Positions 38,600 to 48,203 are shown, counted from the first letter of the stretch. The stretch: DNA of 64,000 bases from Pseudomonas sp. S31 (GCF_016648105.1 NZ_JACVVE010000028.1:1-64000); one strand, 5' to 3'. Notes: generated by a model from the sequence alone, not told the origin. Program-made: numbers and translations.

Positions 38600-39913
38600 T
38601 TACAGGAAGCTGTAAGTGTAGTTGACGATGAAGCGGGTTTGGTCCTGGTCGGCGGACGACTCTGGACCTTCGCCACGGTACACGCCTTGGCGCAGGCTGA
38701 AGCCCAGGCCTTTGAGGGCGCCCTGCTGAACGGTGTAGTCGATGCGAGCATCGCGCTCCCATTCGTCGTAGGTGCCATGGCCCGACTTGTAACGAATGTC
38801 GTCACCGCGCAGGTAGGCGATGGACGCCTTCAGACCCGGCACGCCCAGACCTGCGAAGTCATAGGAGTACTGACCGAAGGTAGTGTTCTCACCCGCCTTG
38901 GCGAACTGGTTGATCATGCTATCGGTGAACAGGTAGAAGCTGGCACCACCAGCGCCTTCGTCAACCAGGCTGCCTTGGTTCAACCAGACGAAGCCGCCGT
39001 CGTCGCTGACCTGCTGGTGGCCGACCATCAACGCGTGGCTACCCAGGGTATAGGTGAACATGGCGGACCAGGTCTTGTTGTCGACCTCGCCGGCGTTCTT
39101 GGCGTAACCGCTGTTGTTGTTGAAGATGTAACCAGCCTGGCCGTTCTTGCCGTCGCTGCTGCTATCGAAGTAGCGCAGGTCGGTCTTGAACGATTGGTCG
39201 TCAGCGATCTTGAAGACGTGGGTAGCGCCCAGGAAGTGCTGCTTGTAGAAGTCTTCCAGGTTCGAGTAGTAGTACTGCAGGGTCAGGTCTGGAGTGAGCT
39301 TGTAGTCCAGGCCGCCGTAGCGGAACTTGTTGCTCTCCTGGGTACCACCAGCGACCGACAGGCCGGTGCGGTTGCTCGAGGCACGACCCATGGCGTGGGT
39401 CAGCTGACCGGCGTTGATGGTCAGGTTGTCGATTTCCTTCGACTGGATGGTGCCACCCTCGAAGGTTTGTGGCAGCAGACGACCGTCGTTGGCAACCAGG
39501 ATCGGCAGGTTCGGTGCCAGGGCACTACCGAAGTGCACTTCGGTCTTCGAGAAGCGAGCCTTGGCATTGGCGCCCAGACGAGCCCACTGGCCTACAGCCG
39601 AGCCATCGGAATCGCTTGGGAAGAAGCTGCTGTTGTCCGGGTGCTTGCCACGGCCACCATCGAGGTGGATACCCCACAGGGCCTGGGCATCGACACCGAA
39701 ACCAACGGTGCCTTCGGTGAAGCCGGAGATGTAGTCGAGCTTGAAGCCCTGACCCGATTCACGGTTGTCAGCGCCGCCGTCACGGTTGTCACCGTTGAAG
39801 TACATGGTGCGCGAGCTGATAGAGAGTTTGCTGTCTTCGACGAAACCAGCAGCGCCTGCTTGTTGGGCGAGAACCCCCAGTGCCACGGCGAGAGCCAGGC
39901 TGGACTTGTACAT
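38600..39913 (-). CDS. OprD-family outer-membrane porin
   Basis: A 437-residue porin with a signal peptide (about 1-22, cleavage after AGA) and alternating beta strands throughout. It starts GFVEDSKLSISSRTMYFN, typical of OprD/OprE proteins, and ends in the strand FIVNYTYSFL. This family makes substrate-specific channels. Its position between lsfA and tauABCD suggests, without proof, uptake of organosulfur compounds. It has no Cys and six Met. GAGGAG lies eight bases before the ATG. Confidence 0.9.
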   Translation of the reverse strand: MYKSSLALAVALGVLAQQAGAAGFVEDSKLSISSRTMYFNGDNRDGGADNRESGQGFKLDYISGFTEGTVGFGVDAQALWGIHLDGGRGKHPDNSSFFPSDSDGSAVGQWARLGANAKARFSKTEVHFGSALAPNLPILVANDGRLLPQTFEGGTIQSKEIDNLTINAGQLTHAMGRASSNRTGLSVAGGTQESNKFRYGGLDYKLTPDLTLQYYYSNLEDFYKQHFLGATHVFKIADDQSFKTDLRYFDSSSDGKNGQAGYIFNNNSGYAKNAGEVDNKTWSAMFTYTLGSHALMVGHQQVSDDGGFVWLNQGSLVDEGAGGASFYLFTDSMINQFAKAGENTTFGQYSYDFAGLGVPGLKASIAYLRGDDIRYKSGHGTYDEWERDARIDYTVQQGALKGLGFSLRQGVYRGEGPESSADQDQTRFIVNYTYSFL

Positions 39914-40417
39914 GTTTTGCTCCTCTACGTTCTAATTTTTGTGCGTCTCAGGCGGCAAGGTCTTCTGCCCCGCTCACCGTGGATTGGCGATTTAGCCTTA
40001 AAAGGTGGCCGCTTAGTCAATACATTTCTAAACGTTACACGACTTTGGTCTAAAGCCGCCCCCTGCGCTACAGGATAATGACAATCCTATAAATCCAAAA
40101 TGACCGTTTTATGAATTTCTAAGATTTTTGCGGAATAAGGTAGGAACCTTCACTGCAAAAAGTTGTATCGGCGACGCTAATCATACCTTTAGGTTATTTG
40201 CAAACGTTTGCCGATGAGCTATGCAAAATCCCCTTCGCTAAAGCGGCTAAAGCGTAGCACTGGATCCCAGACTCACCACTCAGCCCTTCTGCGCCTCTCT
40301 GCGTCGGGCTCAGGCTTTTGCCTCCTAAGCTAATTCTAAAAAGTTATTTATTTCTAATTTCTTAGATCATTTAGTCTTCTCGCCATCCATCACACCTTGC
40401 CTGACGAGAGGTTCTCC
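39914..40417. other. 504-bp intergenic region between divergent porin and tauA
   Basis: No gene is seen here. The stretch is AT-rich compared with its surroundings and should contain the porin promoter at its left end and the tauA promoter at its right end (TTATTTATTTCTAATTT at 40344-40360 lies about 60 bases before the tauA ATG). A perfect 12-bp palindrome sits at 40200-40211. No clear -24/-12 element was found by eye. Confidence 0.6.
40200..40211. promoter_or_regulatory. LacI/PurR-type palindrome
   Basis: GCAAACGTTTGC is a perfect palindrome with the central CG step and AAACGTTT core typical of LacI-family operators (it equals the core of the E. coli PurR box). It lies about 217 bases before tauA and 287 bases before the porin start. 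No LacI-type gene is in the window. Confidence 0.45.
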
Positions 40418-41389
40418 ATGATCCCGCACGCTCCGCTGCGCCTGTTCGCCGCCCTGACCCTCGCCAGCGCCAGCTGGTTGGCCCATGCCGCCGACCTGAC
40501 CGTCGCCTACCAGACCACCGTCGACCCGGCCAAGGTCGCCCAGGTCGATGGCGACTACGAAAAAGCCAGCAAGGTCAGCATCGACTGGCGCAAGTTCGAC
40601 AACGGCGCCGACGTGATCACCGCCGTGGCCAGTGGCGACGTGCAGATCGGCTACCTCGGCTCCAGCCCGCTGGCCGCCGCTGCCACCCGCAAGCTGCCGG
40701 TCGAGACCTTCCTCATCGCCACCCAGATCGGCGCCGGCGAAGCGCTGGTCGCCCGCGACAGCATCAAGACCCCACAAGACCTGGTCGGCAAGAAAGTCGC
40801 CGTGCCGTTCGTCTCCACCGGGCACTACAGCCTGCTGGCCGCGCTCAAGAGCTGGAACATCGACCCGTCCAAGGTGCAGATCCTCAACCTCGCGCCGCCA
40901 GCGATCATCGCCGCCTGGAAGCGTGGCGACATCGACGCCACCTACGTCTGGGACCCGGCCCTGGGCGTGGCCAAGGAAAACGGCAAGGTGCTGATCACCT
41001 CGGGCGAACTGGCCGAGAAAGGCGCGCCGACCTTCGATGCCTGGATCGTGCGCAAGGACTTCGCCGCCAAACATCCAGACGTGGTCAAGGCCTTCGCCAA
41101 GGTCACCCTGGACGCCTATGCCGACTACCGCAACGACCCCAAAGCCTGGCTGGCCAACCCAGACAACGTCGCCAAGCTGGCCAAGCTCTCCGGCGCCAAA
41201 CCCACCGACATCCCGGTGCTGCTGCAGGGCAACGTCTACCCGCTGGCCGCCGACCAGGCCAGTGCACTGGGCGCGCCGACCACCCAGGCACTGACCGACA
41301 CCGCCACCTTCCTCAAGCAGCAAGGCAAGGTCGAGGCGGTGCTGCCGGACTACTCGCCATACGTCAGCGCCAAGTACCTGCCCAACTAA
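40418..41389 (+). CDS. tauA: Taurine ABC transporter substrate-binding protein
   Basis: A 323-residue periplasmic protein with a signal peptide at 1-24 (cleavage after AHA). It matches TauA by VAYQTTVDPAKVAQVDGDYEK, VASGDVQIGYLGSSPLAAA and VWDPALGVAKENGKVLITSG. It delivers taurine to TauBC. By my count only the start Met contains sulfur; no Cys. The ATG at 40418 follows GAGAGG; an ATG 21 bases upstream is less likely. Confidence 0.95.
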   Translation: MIPHAPLRLFAALTLASASWLAHAADLTVAYQTTVDPAKVAQVDGDYEKASKVSIDWRKFDNGADVITAVASGDVQIGYLGSSPLAAAATRKLPVETFLIATQIGAGEALVARDSIKTPQDLVGKKVAVPFVSTGHYSLLAALKSWNIDPSKVQILNLAPPAIIAAWKRGDIDATYVWDPALGVAKENGKVLITSGELAEKGAPTFDAWIVRKDFAAKHPDVVKAFAKVTLDAYADYRNDPKAWLANPDNVAKLAKLSGAKPTDIPVLLQGNVYPLAADQASALGAPTTQALTDTATFLKQQGKVEAVLPDYSPYVSAKYLPN

Positions 41390-41413
41390 CATCGCAATCG
41401 ACCGGAGCCAGCC

Positions 41414-42208
41414 ATGGCCTTGCTTGAACTGGAGCGCATCAGCGCACAGTACCCCGGCACCGACGCCCCGGTGCTGACCGACATCGACCTGAGCCTGGGG
41501 CCGCGCCAGTTGCTGGTGGCCCTGGGGCCGTCCGGCAGCGGCAAGACCTCGCTGCTCAACCTCATCGCCGGCTTCGTCGCCCCCAGCGCCGGGCGCATCA
41601 CCCTCGACGGCGTGCCGGTGCAGGGCCCTGGCGCCGAACGCGGCGTGGTGTTCCAGGACGATGCCCTGCTGCCCTGGCAGAACGTGCTCGGCAACGTCGC
41701 CTTCGGCCTGGAGCTGGCTGGCGTGCCGCGTGCCCAGCGCGAGGCCAAGGCCCGCGAGATGCTGGCCCTGGTCGACCTGCAGGGCTTCGGCGAACGGCGC
41801 ATCTGGCAGCTCTCCGGGGGCCAAAAGCAACGTGTCGGCCTGGCCCGCGCCCTGGCCGCCGACCCGCGGGTGCTGCTGATGGACGAGCCGTTCGGCGCCC
41901 TCGATGCCTTTACCCGCGAACAGATGCAGGAGTTGCTGCTGCAGGTCTGGCAGCGCACCGCCAAGCCGGTGTTCCTGATTACCCACGACATCGAGGAAGC
42001 GGTATTCCTCGCCAGCGAGCTGGTACTGCTGGCACCCAACCCCGGCCGCGTGGTCGAGCGCCTGCAACTGGACTTCGGCCAACGCTATGCCACCGGCGAA
42101 TCGGCGCGGGCGATCAAGTCCGATCCGCGCTTCATCGAGACCCGCGAGCACGTGCTGGCCCGGGTGTTCTCGCAACGCCAGGCCAGCCGCCAACAGGAGC
42201 ACGCATGA
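41414..42208 (+). CDS. tauB: Taurine ABC transporter ATPase
   Basis: A 264-residue ABC ATPase with Walker A GPSGSGKTSLLNL, signature LSGGQKQRVGLARAL, Walker B VLLMDEPFGALDA and H-loop THDIEEAV. It energises taurine import. GGAG precedes the ATG, 24 bases after tauA; the stop overlaps tauC. Confidence 0.95.
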   Translation: MALLELERISAQYPGTDAPVLTDIDLSLGPRQLLVALGPSGSGKTSLLNLIAGFVAPSAGRITLDGVPVQGPGAERGVVFQDDALLPWQNVLGNVAFGLELAGVPRAQREAKAREMLALVDLQGFGERRIWQLSGGQKQRVGLARALAADPRVLLMDEPFGALDAFTREQMQELLLQVWQRTAKPVFLITHDIEEAVFLASELVLLAPNPGRVVERLQLDFGQRYATGESARAIKSDPRFIETREHVLARVFSQRQASRQQEHA

Positions 42209-43044
42209 GCAGCATCGACCTGCCTGTCGCCGGCAAGCGCGACGCCCATGGCCAAGGGGTCGTGAAACCGCGCCGGCCACTGCCGACCCGCTGGATCAGC
42301 GCCCTGACCCTGGCCGCCCTGTTGCTGGCCTGGTGGCTGGTGACTGCTGCCGGCTGGATCGAACCGCTGTTCCTGCCCTCGCCCGGCGACATCCTGGCCC
42401 GGGCCTGGACCCTGCTCACCCAGGGCTACATGGACGCCAGCCTGTGGCAGCACCTGGGCGCGAGCCTCGGGCGCATCGGCCTGGCCCTGGTCGCCGCGAC
42501 GCTGAGCGCCATCCCGGTGGGCATCGCCATCGGCTACAACCGCGTGGCCCGCGGCATCCTCGACCCGCTGATCGAGTTCTATCGGCCGATCCCGCCGCTG
42601 GCCTATCTGCCGCTGATCGTCATCTGGTGCGGCATCGGCGAGCTGTCCAAGGTGCTGCTGATCTACCTGGCGATCTTCGCCCCGATCGCCATCGCCACCG
42701 CCACCGGCGTGCGCACCGTCGACCCGGCCAAGCTGCGTGCAGCGCAGTCGCTGGGTGCAACCAAGGCGCAGCTGATCCGCCACGTGATCCTGCCCAGCGC
42801 CCTGCCCGACATCCTCACCGGCATCCGCATCGGCCTGGGCGTGGGCTGGTCGACCCTGGTCGCCGCCGAGCTGATCGCCGCCACCAGCGGCCTGGGCTTC
42901 ATGGTCCAGTCAGCGGCGCAGTTCCTGGTCACCGACGTGGTGGTGCTGGGCATCTTGCTGATCGCCCTGATCGCCTTCGCCCTGGAGATGGGCCTGCGCG
43001 CCCTGCAACGCAAGCTGGTGCCCTGGCACGGGCAGAGCCACTGA
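42205..43044 (+). CDS. tauC: Taurine ABC transporter permease
   Basis: A 279-residue permease with about six helices and the EAA loop KLRAAQSLGATKAQLIRHVI. It starts in an ATGA overlap with tauB. It resembles SsuC, as TauC proteins do. Confidence 0.95.
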   Translation: MSSIDLPVAGKRDAHGQGVVKPRRPLPTRWISALTLAALLLAWWLVTAAGWIEPLFLPSPGDILARAWTLLTQGYMDASLWQHLGASLGRIGLALVAATLSAIPVGIAIGYNRVARGILDPLIEFYRPIPPLAYLPLIVIWCGIGELSKVLLIYLAIFAPIAIATATGVRTVDPAKLRAAQSLGATKAQLIRHVILPSALPDILTGIRIGLGVGWSTLVAAELIAATSGLGFMVQSAAQFLVTDVVVLGILLIALIAFALEMGLRALQRKLVPWHGQSH

Positions 43045-43093
43045 ATTCCTGTTGACCACGCCAGCAGCCTGGCGCCTGATTGAAGAGACCGAC

Positions 43094-43927
43094 ATGAGCC
43101 TGACCATCACCCCCCTCAGCCCGGCGCTCGGCGCACAGATCAGCGGCGTGGACATCAGCCGCGACATCACTGCCGAACAGCGCGATGCCATCGAACAAGC
43201 GCTGCTCCAGCACCAGGTGCTGTTCTTCCGCGACCAGCCGATCGACCCGGAGCAGCAGGCGCGCTTCGCCGCCCGCTTCGGCGACCTGCATATCCACCCC
43301 ATCTACCCCAACGTGCCAGAAACGCCTCAGGTGCTGATCCTCGACACGGCAGTCACCGACGTGCGCGACAACGCCGTGTGGCACACCGACGTGACCTTCC
43401 TGCCAACCCCGGCGCTGGGCGCGGTGCTTAGCGCCAAGCAGTTGCCGGCCTACGGCGGCGACACCTTGTGGGCCAGCGGTATCGCCGCGTTCGAAGCCTT
43501 GTCGGCACCGCTGCGCGAAATGCTCGACGGCCTGACCGCGACCCACGACTTCACCAAGTCGTTCCCGCTGGAGCGCTTCGGCACCACGCCCGAGGACCTG
43601 GCGCGCTGGGAGGCGACGCGGCGCAACAACCCGCCGTTGTCGCACCCGGTGGTGCGCACGCATCCGGTGAGCGGGCGCAAGGCGTTGTTCGTCAACGAGG
43701 GGTTCACCACCCGCATCAACGAGCTGAGCGACTGGGAAAGCGAGGCACTGCTGAAATTGCTGTTCGCCCATGCCACACGGCCGGAGTTCAGCATTCGCTG
43801 GCGCTGGCAGGAGAACGACGTGGCGTTCTGGGACAACCGCGTGACCCAGCATTTCGCGGTGGATGACTACCGGCCGAACCGGCGGGTGATGCATCGGGCG
43901 ACCATTCTGGGGGATGCGCCGTTCTGA
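43094..43927 (+). CDS. tauD: Taurine dioxygenase (alpha-ketoglutarate dependent)
   Basis: A 277-residue Fe(II) oxygenase that releases sulfite from taurine, giving aminoacetaldehyde. The iron ligands H97, D99 and H253 are visible in VWHTDVTF and TQHFAVDDY, with the co-substrate Arg in RRVMHRAT. An upstream in-frame ATG at 43052 is less likely: the ATG at 43094 starts MSLTITPLSPALGA and has a GAAGAG site. It is last of tauABCD. It has no Cys and three Met. Confidence 0.95.
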   Translation: MSLTITPLSPALGAQISGVDISRDITAEQRDAIEQALLQHQVLFFRDQPIDPEQQARFAARFGDLHIHPIYPNVPETPQVLILDTAVTDVRDNAVWHTDVTFLPTPALGAVLSAKQLPAYGGDTLWASGIAAFEALSAPLREMLDGLTATHDFTKSFPLERFGTTPEDLARWEATRRNNPPLSHPVVRTHPVSGRKALFVNEGFTTRINELSDWESEALLKLLFAHATRPEFSIRWRWQENDVAFWDNRVTQHFAVDDYRPNRRVMHRATILGDAPF

Positions 43928-43942
43928 TGGGCTTTTTCTGCA

Positions 43943-44014
43943 CCGGCCTCTTCGCGGGTAAACCCGCTCCTACACGGGCATCTGTAGGAGCGGGTTTACC
44001 CGCGAAGAGGCCGG
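43943..44014. repeat. REP pair, perfect 32-bp arms
   Basis: Arms 43943-43974 and 43983-44014 are exact reverse complements with an 8-base spacer and carry the consensus CGCGGGTAAACCCGCTCCTA. It lies between convergent tauD and betT. Confidence 0.93.
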
Positions 44015-44023
44015 CCCAGGCTG

Positions 44024-46027
44024 TCACCTGACCAGATGCAAAAACTGCATGTGCCGCTCGTACTGGTCGAGGATGTCGTTGATGATCTGCTCCTTGCTGT
44101 AGCCCACCAGGTCGTAGTTCTGGCTGCCCTCGCTCAGGTGCACCTCCGCCCGGTAGTAGCGGCGGTTCTTCAACTCCTGGGTGCCCAAGCCGCCCAGGGC
44201 GAACGACGGGGTGAAATACCCGCGCATCTGCACCTGGTAGATGAACGGCTGCTCCTCGCCATGGCCGACCTTGAGGCTGACGTTGTCATGGCTCGGGTCG
44301 TCCTGGGTCACCAGCACCAGGCCTTTCTGCTCGAACACCTCGCGTACATCGGCGATCGCCGGGCGCACCACATCGTCCATGAAGCGGTACACCTCGTCAC
44401 GCGATGGGAAGTGCACCGCCTGGCTCAGGCGCTGGCGCCAACCGCCACGGCCACGGCGTGACTGGGCGAACGGCGCCAGCGAGTGCATCTGCGCGATCTG
44501 CCGCTGGCTTTCCAGGTAGAAGGCCTTGTGCAGCCCCCACATCATGCACAGCAGGATCAGCGAGAACGGCAGCGAGGTCAGCACCACCGCTGATTTCAGC
44601 GAGTCGATGCTGCCGGCGAACAACAGGCCGCTGGTGATCAGCGCGGTCATGGCACCCCAGAAGATACGCAGCCAGTTCGGGCCATCCTCGTCCGGGTCGC
44701 CACCCTTGGCGGACAGGGTCGAAAGCACCACGGTGCCGGAGTCGGCCGAGGTCACGAAGAACACGAAGCTGATGAACACCGTGACGGCAATCACCACCTT
44801 GCTCCAGGGATAGGTCTCGAGCAGCAGGTACAGGCTCATCGACGGGTTATCCAGCGCCGACTGGCCGAGCGCGGTCATGCCGTGGTTGATCACCTGGTCC
44901 AGGGCGCTGTTGCCGAAGATCGACATCCACGCCAGGGTGAAGCCCAGCGGGATCAACAGCACGCCGAAGACGAACTCACGGATGGTCCGCCCGCGCGAGA
45001 TCCGCGCGATGAACAGGCCCACGAACGGTGCCCAGGCAATCCACCAGGCCCAGTAGAACACCGTCCAGCCGCCCAGCCAGTCACGGTTCTCGCCGTAGGC
45101 GTACACATCGAAGCTCTTGCGCGGCAAGGCGCCGAGGTAGTCACCGAGGTTCTGGATAAGGGTGTTGAACAGGTGCTGGGTGGGCCCGGCGAACAGCACG
45201 AACAGCAGCAGCGCACAGGCCAGGAACAGGTTGATGTCGCTCATCACCCGCACGCCCTTCTCCACGCCAGCGACCGCCACGGCCACCGCCGCGCCCATCA
45301 TCAGGGTGATGAGGATCACCTGCACCCACTGGCTGTGGCTGATGCCGAACAGGTAGTCGAGCCCGGCGTTGAGGTGCAACACGCCAAAGCCCATGTCGGC
45401 GCCCAGGCCGAACACCGTGGCGATGATGCCGAAGCCGTCCACCGCGTAGCCGATCGGGCCGTTGATGCGCTTGCCGATCAGCGGGTACAGCGCCGAACGC
45501 AGCGCCAGCGGCAGGTTGTGGCGGTAGGCGAAGTAGGCCAGGGCCATGCCGACGAAGGCGAACACGCCCCAGCCGTGCAGCCCCCAGTGCAGGAACAGGA
45601 TCTGCATCGCCTGGCGCCCGGCCTCGGCGGTGCCGCCCTCGCCTTGCGGCGGCTGCAGCATGTGGGTGAGCGGTTCGGAGACGCAGAAGAAGAACAGGGT
45701 GATGCTGATGCCGGCGGCGAACAGCATGCCGGCCCAGGACAGGTAGCTGAACTCGGGTTCGTCGTGGTCGGCACCGAGCTTGATCTTGCCGTAGCCGGAC
45801 AAGGCGGTGACCACCACGAAGACCAGGTACAGGCTCATGGCCAACATGTAGTACCAGCCAACGGTGTTGGCCGCCCAGTTCTGCGCCGCCAGCAGCCACT
45901 CGCCGGCTGCTTCCGGCAGCGCGATGACCACCAGGCCGAAGAGCAGGATGAAGGTGGCTGCGAAGTAGAACACCGGGGGGTTCATGCGCATCTTGCCATT
46001 GGCAAGGGTGGAAGTCGGTGCACTCAT
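44024..46027 (-). CDS. betT: BCCT-family choline/betaine transporter, BetT type
   Basis: A 667-residue inner-membrane carrier with twelve predicted helices (about 15-510). The BCCT signature is present: FYWAWWIAWAPFVGLFIARI near residue 325, followed by SRGRTIREF. A long cytoplasmic C-terminal extension (about 510-667) resembles the osmosensing tail of BetT. It takes up choline or a related quaternary amine with protons. It sits inside the sulfur cluster without a clear reason. GAGGTG precedes the ATG. Confidence 0.9.
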   Translation of the reverse strand: MSAPTSTLANGKMRMNPPVFYFAATFILLFGLVVIALPEAAGEWLLAAQNWAANTVGWYYMLAMSLYLVFVVVTALSGYGKIKLGADHDEPEFSYLSWAGMLFAAGISITLFFFCVSEPLTHMLQPPQGEGGTAEAGRQAMQILFLHWGLHGWGVFAFVGMALAYFAYRHNLPLALRSALYPLIGKRINGPIGYAVDGFGIIATVFGLGADMGFGVLHLNAGLDYLFGISHSQWVQVILITLMMGAAVAVAVAGVEKGVRVMSDINLFLACALLLFVLFAGPTQHLFNTLIQNLGDYLGALPRKSFDVYAYGENRDWLGGWTVFYWAWWIAWAPFVGLFIARISRGRTIREFVFGVLLIPLGFTLAWMSIFGNSALDQVINHGMTALGQSALDNPSMSLYLLLETYPWSKVVIAVTVFISFVFFVTSADSGTVVLSTLSAKGGDPDEDGPNWLRIFWGAMTALITSGLLFAGSIDSLKSAVVLTSLPFSLILLCMMWGLHKAFYLESQRQIAQMHSLAPFAQSRRGRGGWRQRLSQAVHFPSRDEVYRFMDDVVRPAIADVREVFEQKGLVLVTQDDPSHDNVSLKVGHGEEQPFIYQVQMRGYFTPSFALGGLGTQELKNRRYYRAEVHLSEGSQNYDLVGYSKEQIINDILDQYERHMQFLHLVR

Positions 46028-46195
46028 GCATGCACCTCGTCACGGGACGTGAGGTTCGGATTGAACGGGTTCAGCAAAGGAATCCTCCTGTTGAACACCG
46101 GCAGCGGACCAGCGTTTTTCGTTGAACAAGCGTTCAAGTTAAACATGGATCGGCTTTCAAAGCGAACCGGGGGGCTGATTGGTAGGCACCTTGGA

Positions 46196-46270
46196 GGCCC
46201 TTTTCGCGGGTGAACCCGCTCCTACAGGGGCACCCATTCCTGTAGGTGCGGGTTCACCCGCGAAAGGGCC
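46196..46270. repeat. REP pair
   Basis: Arms of about 33 bases with the CGCGGGTGAACCCGCTCCTAC core; the right arm has one change (GGTGCGGG for GGAGCGGG). It lies downstream of epsC and upstream of betT, both on the minus strand. Confidence 0.9.
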
Positions 46271-46290
46271 CGTCCAGGCAAATGATCAGC

Positions 46291-47223
46291 TCAACTCTTG
46301 TCCTGGCAATCCAACTGCAGATTGGCCTGGGTAATGTTGCTATCAGCCGGCACGCTGCGGGTCAGCCACACGTTGCCACCAATGGTCGAGCCCTTGCCGA
46401 TGGTGATGCGCCCGAGGATGGTCGCACCGGCATAGATCACCACATCGTCCTCGACGATCGGATGCCGCGGCAGGCCTTTGTGCAGCGTGCCCGACTCGTC
46501 GCTGGGGAAGCGCTTGGCACCCAGGGTCACCGCCTGGTAGATGCGTACCCGCTCGCCGATGATCGCCGTTTCACCGATCACCACGCCGGTGCCGTGGTCG
46601 ATGAAGAAGCTCGGGCCGATCTGCGCGCCAGGGTGAATGTCGATGCCGGTGGCCGAGTGCGCCAGCTCCGAGCTGATGCGTGCCAGCAGCGGCAGGCCGG
46701 CCTGGTACAGGTGGTGGGCCAGGCGGTGGTGGATCACCGCCAGGATACCTGGGTAGCACAGCAGCACTTCGTCCACGCTGCGCGCCGCCGGATCGCCGTG
46801 GTAGGCGGCCAGCACGTCGGTGTCGAGCAGCACACGCAGCTCGGGCAGCGCCGCCGCGAAGCCCTGGATCAGGCGCAGGGCCTGGGCATCGACTGCAGCC
46901 AGGTCGGCCTTGTTCTGCCGCGCGGCATAGCGCAGTTCAAGGCGGGCCTGGGTCAGCAGTGCGGTCAGCGCGGTGTCGAGGGTATGGCCGACATAGAAAT
47001 CTTCGCTTTCCTCGCGCAGATCGACCGGGCCCAGGCGCATGGGGAACAGCGCGCCGCACAGCTGTTCGAGGATGTGTCGCATCGCCTCGCGCGACGGCAG
47101 CTCACGACCGCCCTGCTCGCCACTGCTGCGGCCATTGCGGGTACGCCACTGTTCACGGGCGCTGCGCAGGCCGCTGACGATGCCGTGCAATTGCCATTGC
47201 CCAGATGAAGGTTGTTCGCTCAC
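46291..47223 (-). CDS. epsC: Serine O-acetyltransferase, EpsC/SrpH type
   Basis: A 310-residue acetyltransferase. An N-terminal helical domain is followed by left-handed beta-helix hexapeptides (GIDIHPGAQIGPSFFIDHGT, VIGETAIIGERVRIYQ and GATILGRITIGKGSTIGGN). It makes O-acetylserine, the acceptor of sulfide in cysteine synthesis. It is longer than CysE and of the type found in sulfur or plasmid srp clusters. I chose the GTG at 47223, which has AGGAG seven bases upstream, over an ATG 84 bases further out. Confidence 0.88.
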   Translation of the reverse strand: MSEQPSSGQWQLHGIVSGLRSAREQWRTRNGRSSGEQGGRELPSREAMRHILEQLCGALFPMRLGPVDLREESEDFYVGHTLDTALTALLTQARLELRYAARQNKADLAAVDAQALRLIQGFAAALPELRVLLDTDVLAAYHGDPAARSVDEVLLCYPGILAVIHHRLAHHLYQAGLPLLARISSELAHSATGIDIHPGAQIGPSFFIDHGTGVVIGETAIIGERVRIYQAVTLGAKRFPSDESGTLHKGLPRHPIVEDDVVIYAGATILGRITIGKGSTIGGNVWLTRSVPADSNITQANLQLDCQDKS

Positions 47224-47256
47224 GGTGTTCTCCTGGATTTTTTTAGCGTCAGTGCC

Positions 47257-47320
47257 GGCCCTTTCGCGGGTAAACCCGCTCCTACAGGCTTCGCGAATCC
47301 GGTTCACTCGGGAAAGGGCC
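47257..47320. repeat. Degenerate REP pair
   Basis: The left arm (47257-47288) is a consensus REP with CGCGGGTAAACCCGC. The right arm has decayed to GGTTCACTCGGGAAAGGGCC. It lies in the 185-bp gap between divergent epsC and the cystine transporter gene, an unusual place because promoters must share it. Confidence 0.8.
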
Positions 47321-47408
47321 GTCCTGAAAACATGCAGTCCACTCTACGGCAATCCTTCCAACCTGGCCTACCCTCAACGGTGTCCATTCACCGATTCGGG
47401 GGCCCGTC

Positions 47409-48203
47409 ATGTCGAAATTCGTCAAACCGCTTCTCACCGCCAGCCTGGCCGTCGTGCTCGGTACTGGCCTGTTCAGCCAGGCCTTCGCCGGCGAGCAGCT
47501 GAAGACCATCCAGGAAAAAGGCGTGATCAACGTCGGCCTCGAGGGCACCTATCCACCGTTCAGCTTCCAGGACGAGAACGGCAAACTCACCGGCTTCGAG
47601 GTGGAGCTGTCCGAGCTCCTGGCCAAGGAACTGGGGGTAAAGGCCAAGATCCAGCCGACCAAATGGGACGGCATCCTCGCCGCACTGGAGTCCAAGCGCC
47701 TGGACGTGGTGGTGAACCAGGTGACCATTTCCGATGAACGTAAGAAGAAGTACGACTTCTCCGAGCCCTATACCATCTCCGGCATCCAGGCGCTGGTGCT
47801 GAAGAAAAAGGCCGAGCAACTGAACATCAATAGCGCCCAGGACCTGGCCGGCAAGAAGGTCGGCGTGGGCCTGGGCACCAACTACGAGCAATGGGTCAAG
47901 CAGGACGTGCCCAAAGCCGATGTGCGCACCTACGAGGACGACCCGAGCAAGTTCGCTGACCTGCGCAACGGCCGCATCGACGCCATTCTGATCGACCGCC
48001 TGGCCGCACTGGAATACGCCAAGAAGGCCAGCGACACCCAGCTTGCCGGCGCCGCCTTCTCGCGCCTGGAAAGCGGCGTGGCCCTGCGCAAGGGCGAGCC
48101 CGAACTGCTGGCCGCGATCAACAAGGCCATCGACAAGCTCAAGGCCGATGGCACCCTGGCCAAGCTGTCGGAAAAGTACTTCGGTGCCGACGTGACTAAA
48201 TGA
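47409..48203 (+). CDS. tcyJ: Cystine-type ABC transporter substrate-binding protein
   Basis: A 264-residue periplasmic binding protein (FliY/TcyJ type, SBP_bac_3 family), with a signal peptide at 1-27. The signature GVINVGLEGTYPPFSFQDENG near residue 38 and FEVELSELLAKELGV identify the amino-acid-binding class; FliY-type proteins bind cystine and related sulfur amino acids. Apart from the start Met it has no Met or Cys by my count. The stop overlaps the permease gene. Confidence 0.87.
   Translation: MSKFVKPLLTASLAVVLGTGLFSQAFAGEQLKTIQEKGVINVGLEGTYPPFSFQDENGKLTGFEVELSELLAKELGVKAKIQPTKWDGILAALESKRLDVVVNQVTISDERKKKYDFSEPYTISGIQALVLKKKAEQLNINSAQDLAGKKVGVGLGTNYEQWVKQDVPKADVRTYEDDPSKFADLRNGRIDAILIDRLAALEYAKKASDTQLAGAAFSRLESGVALRKGEPELLAAINKAIDKLKADGTLAKLSEKYFGADVTK

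Noticed and set aside
39914..40417. Small genes in the porin-tauA gap
   Set aside because: No frame with a start, ribosome site and plausible protein was found; the stretch is AT-rich regulatory DNA.
47321..47408. Possible SAM or other sulfur riboswitch before the cystine importer
   Set aside because: The leader is short and shows no conserved multi-stem structure; such riboswitches are not typical of this genus.
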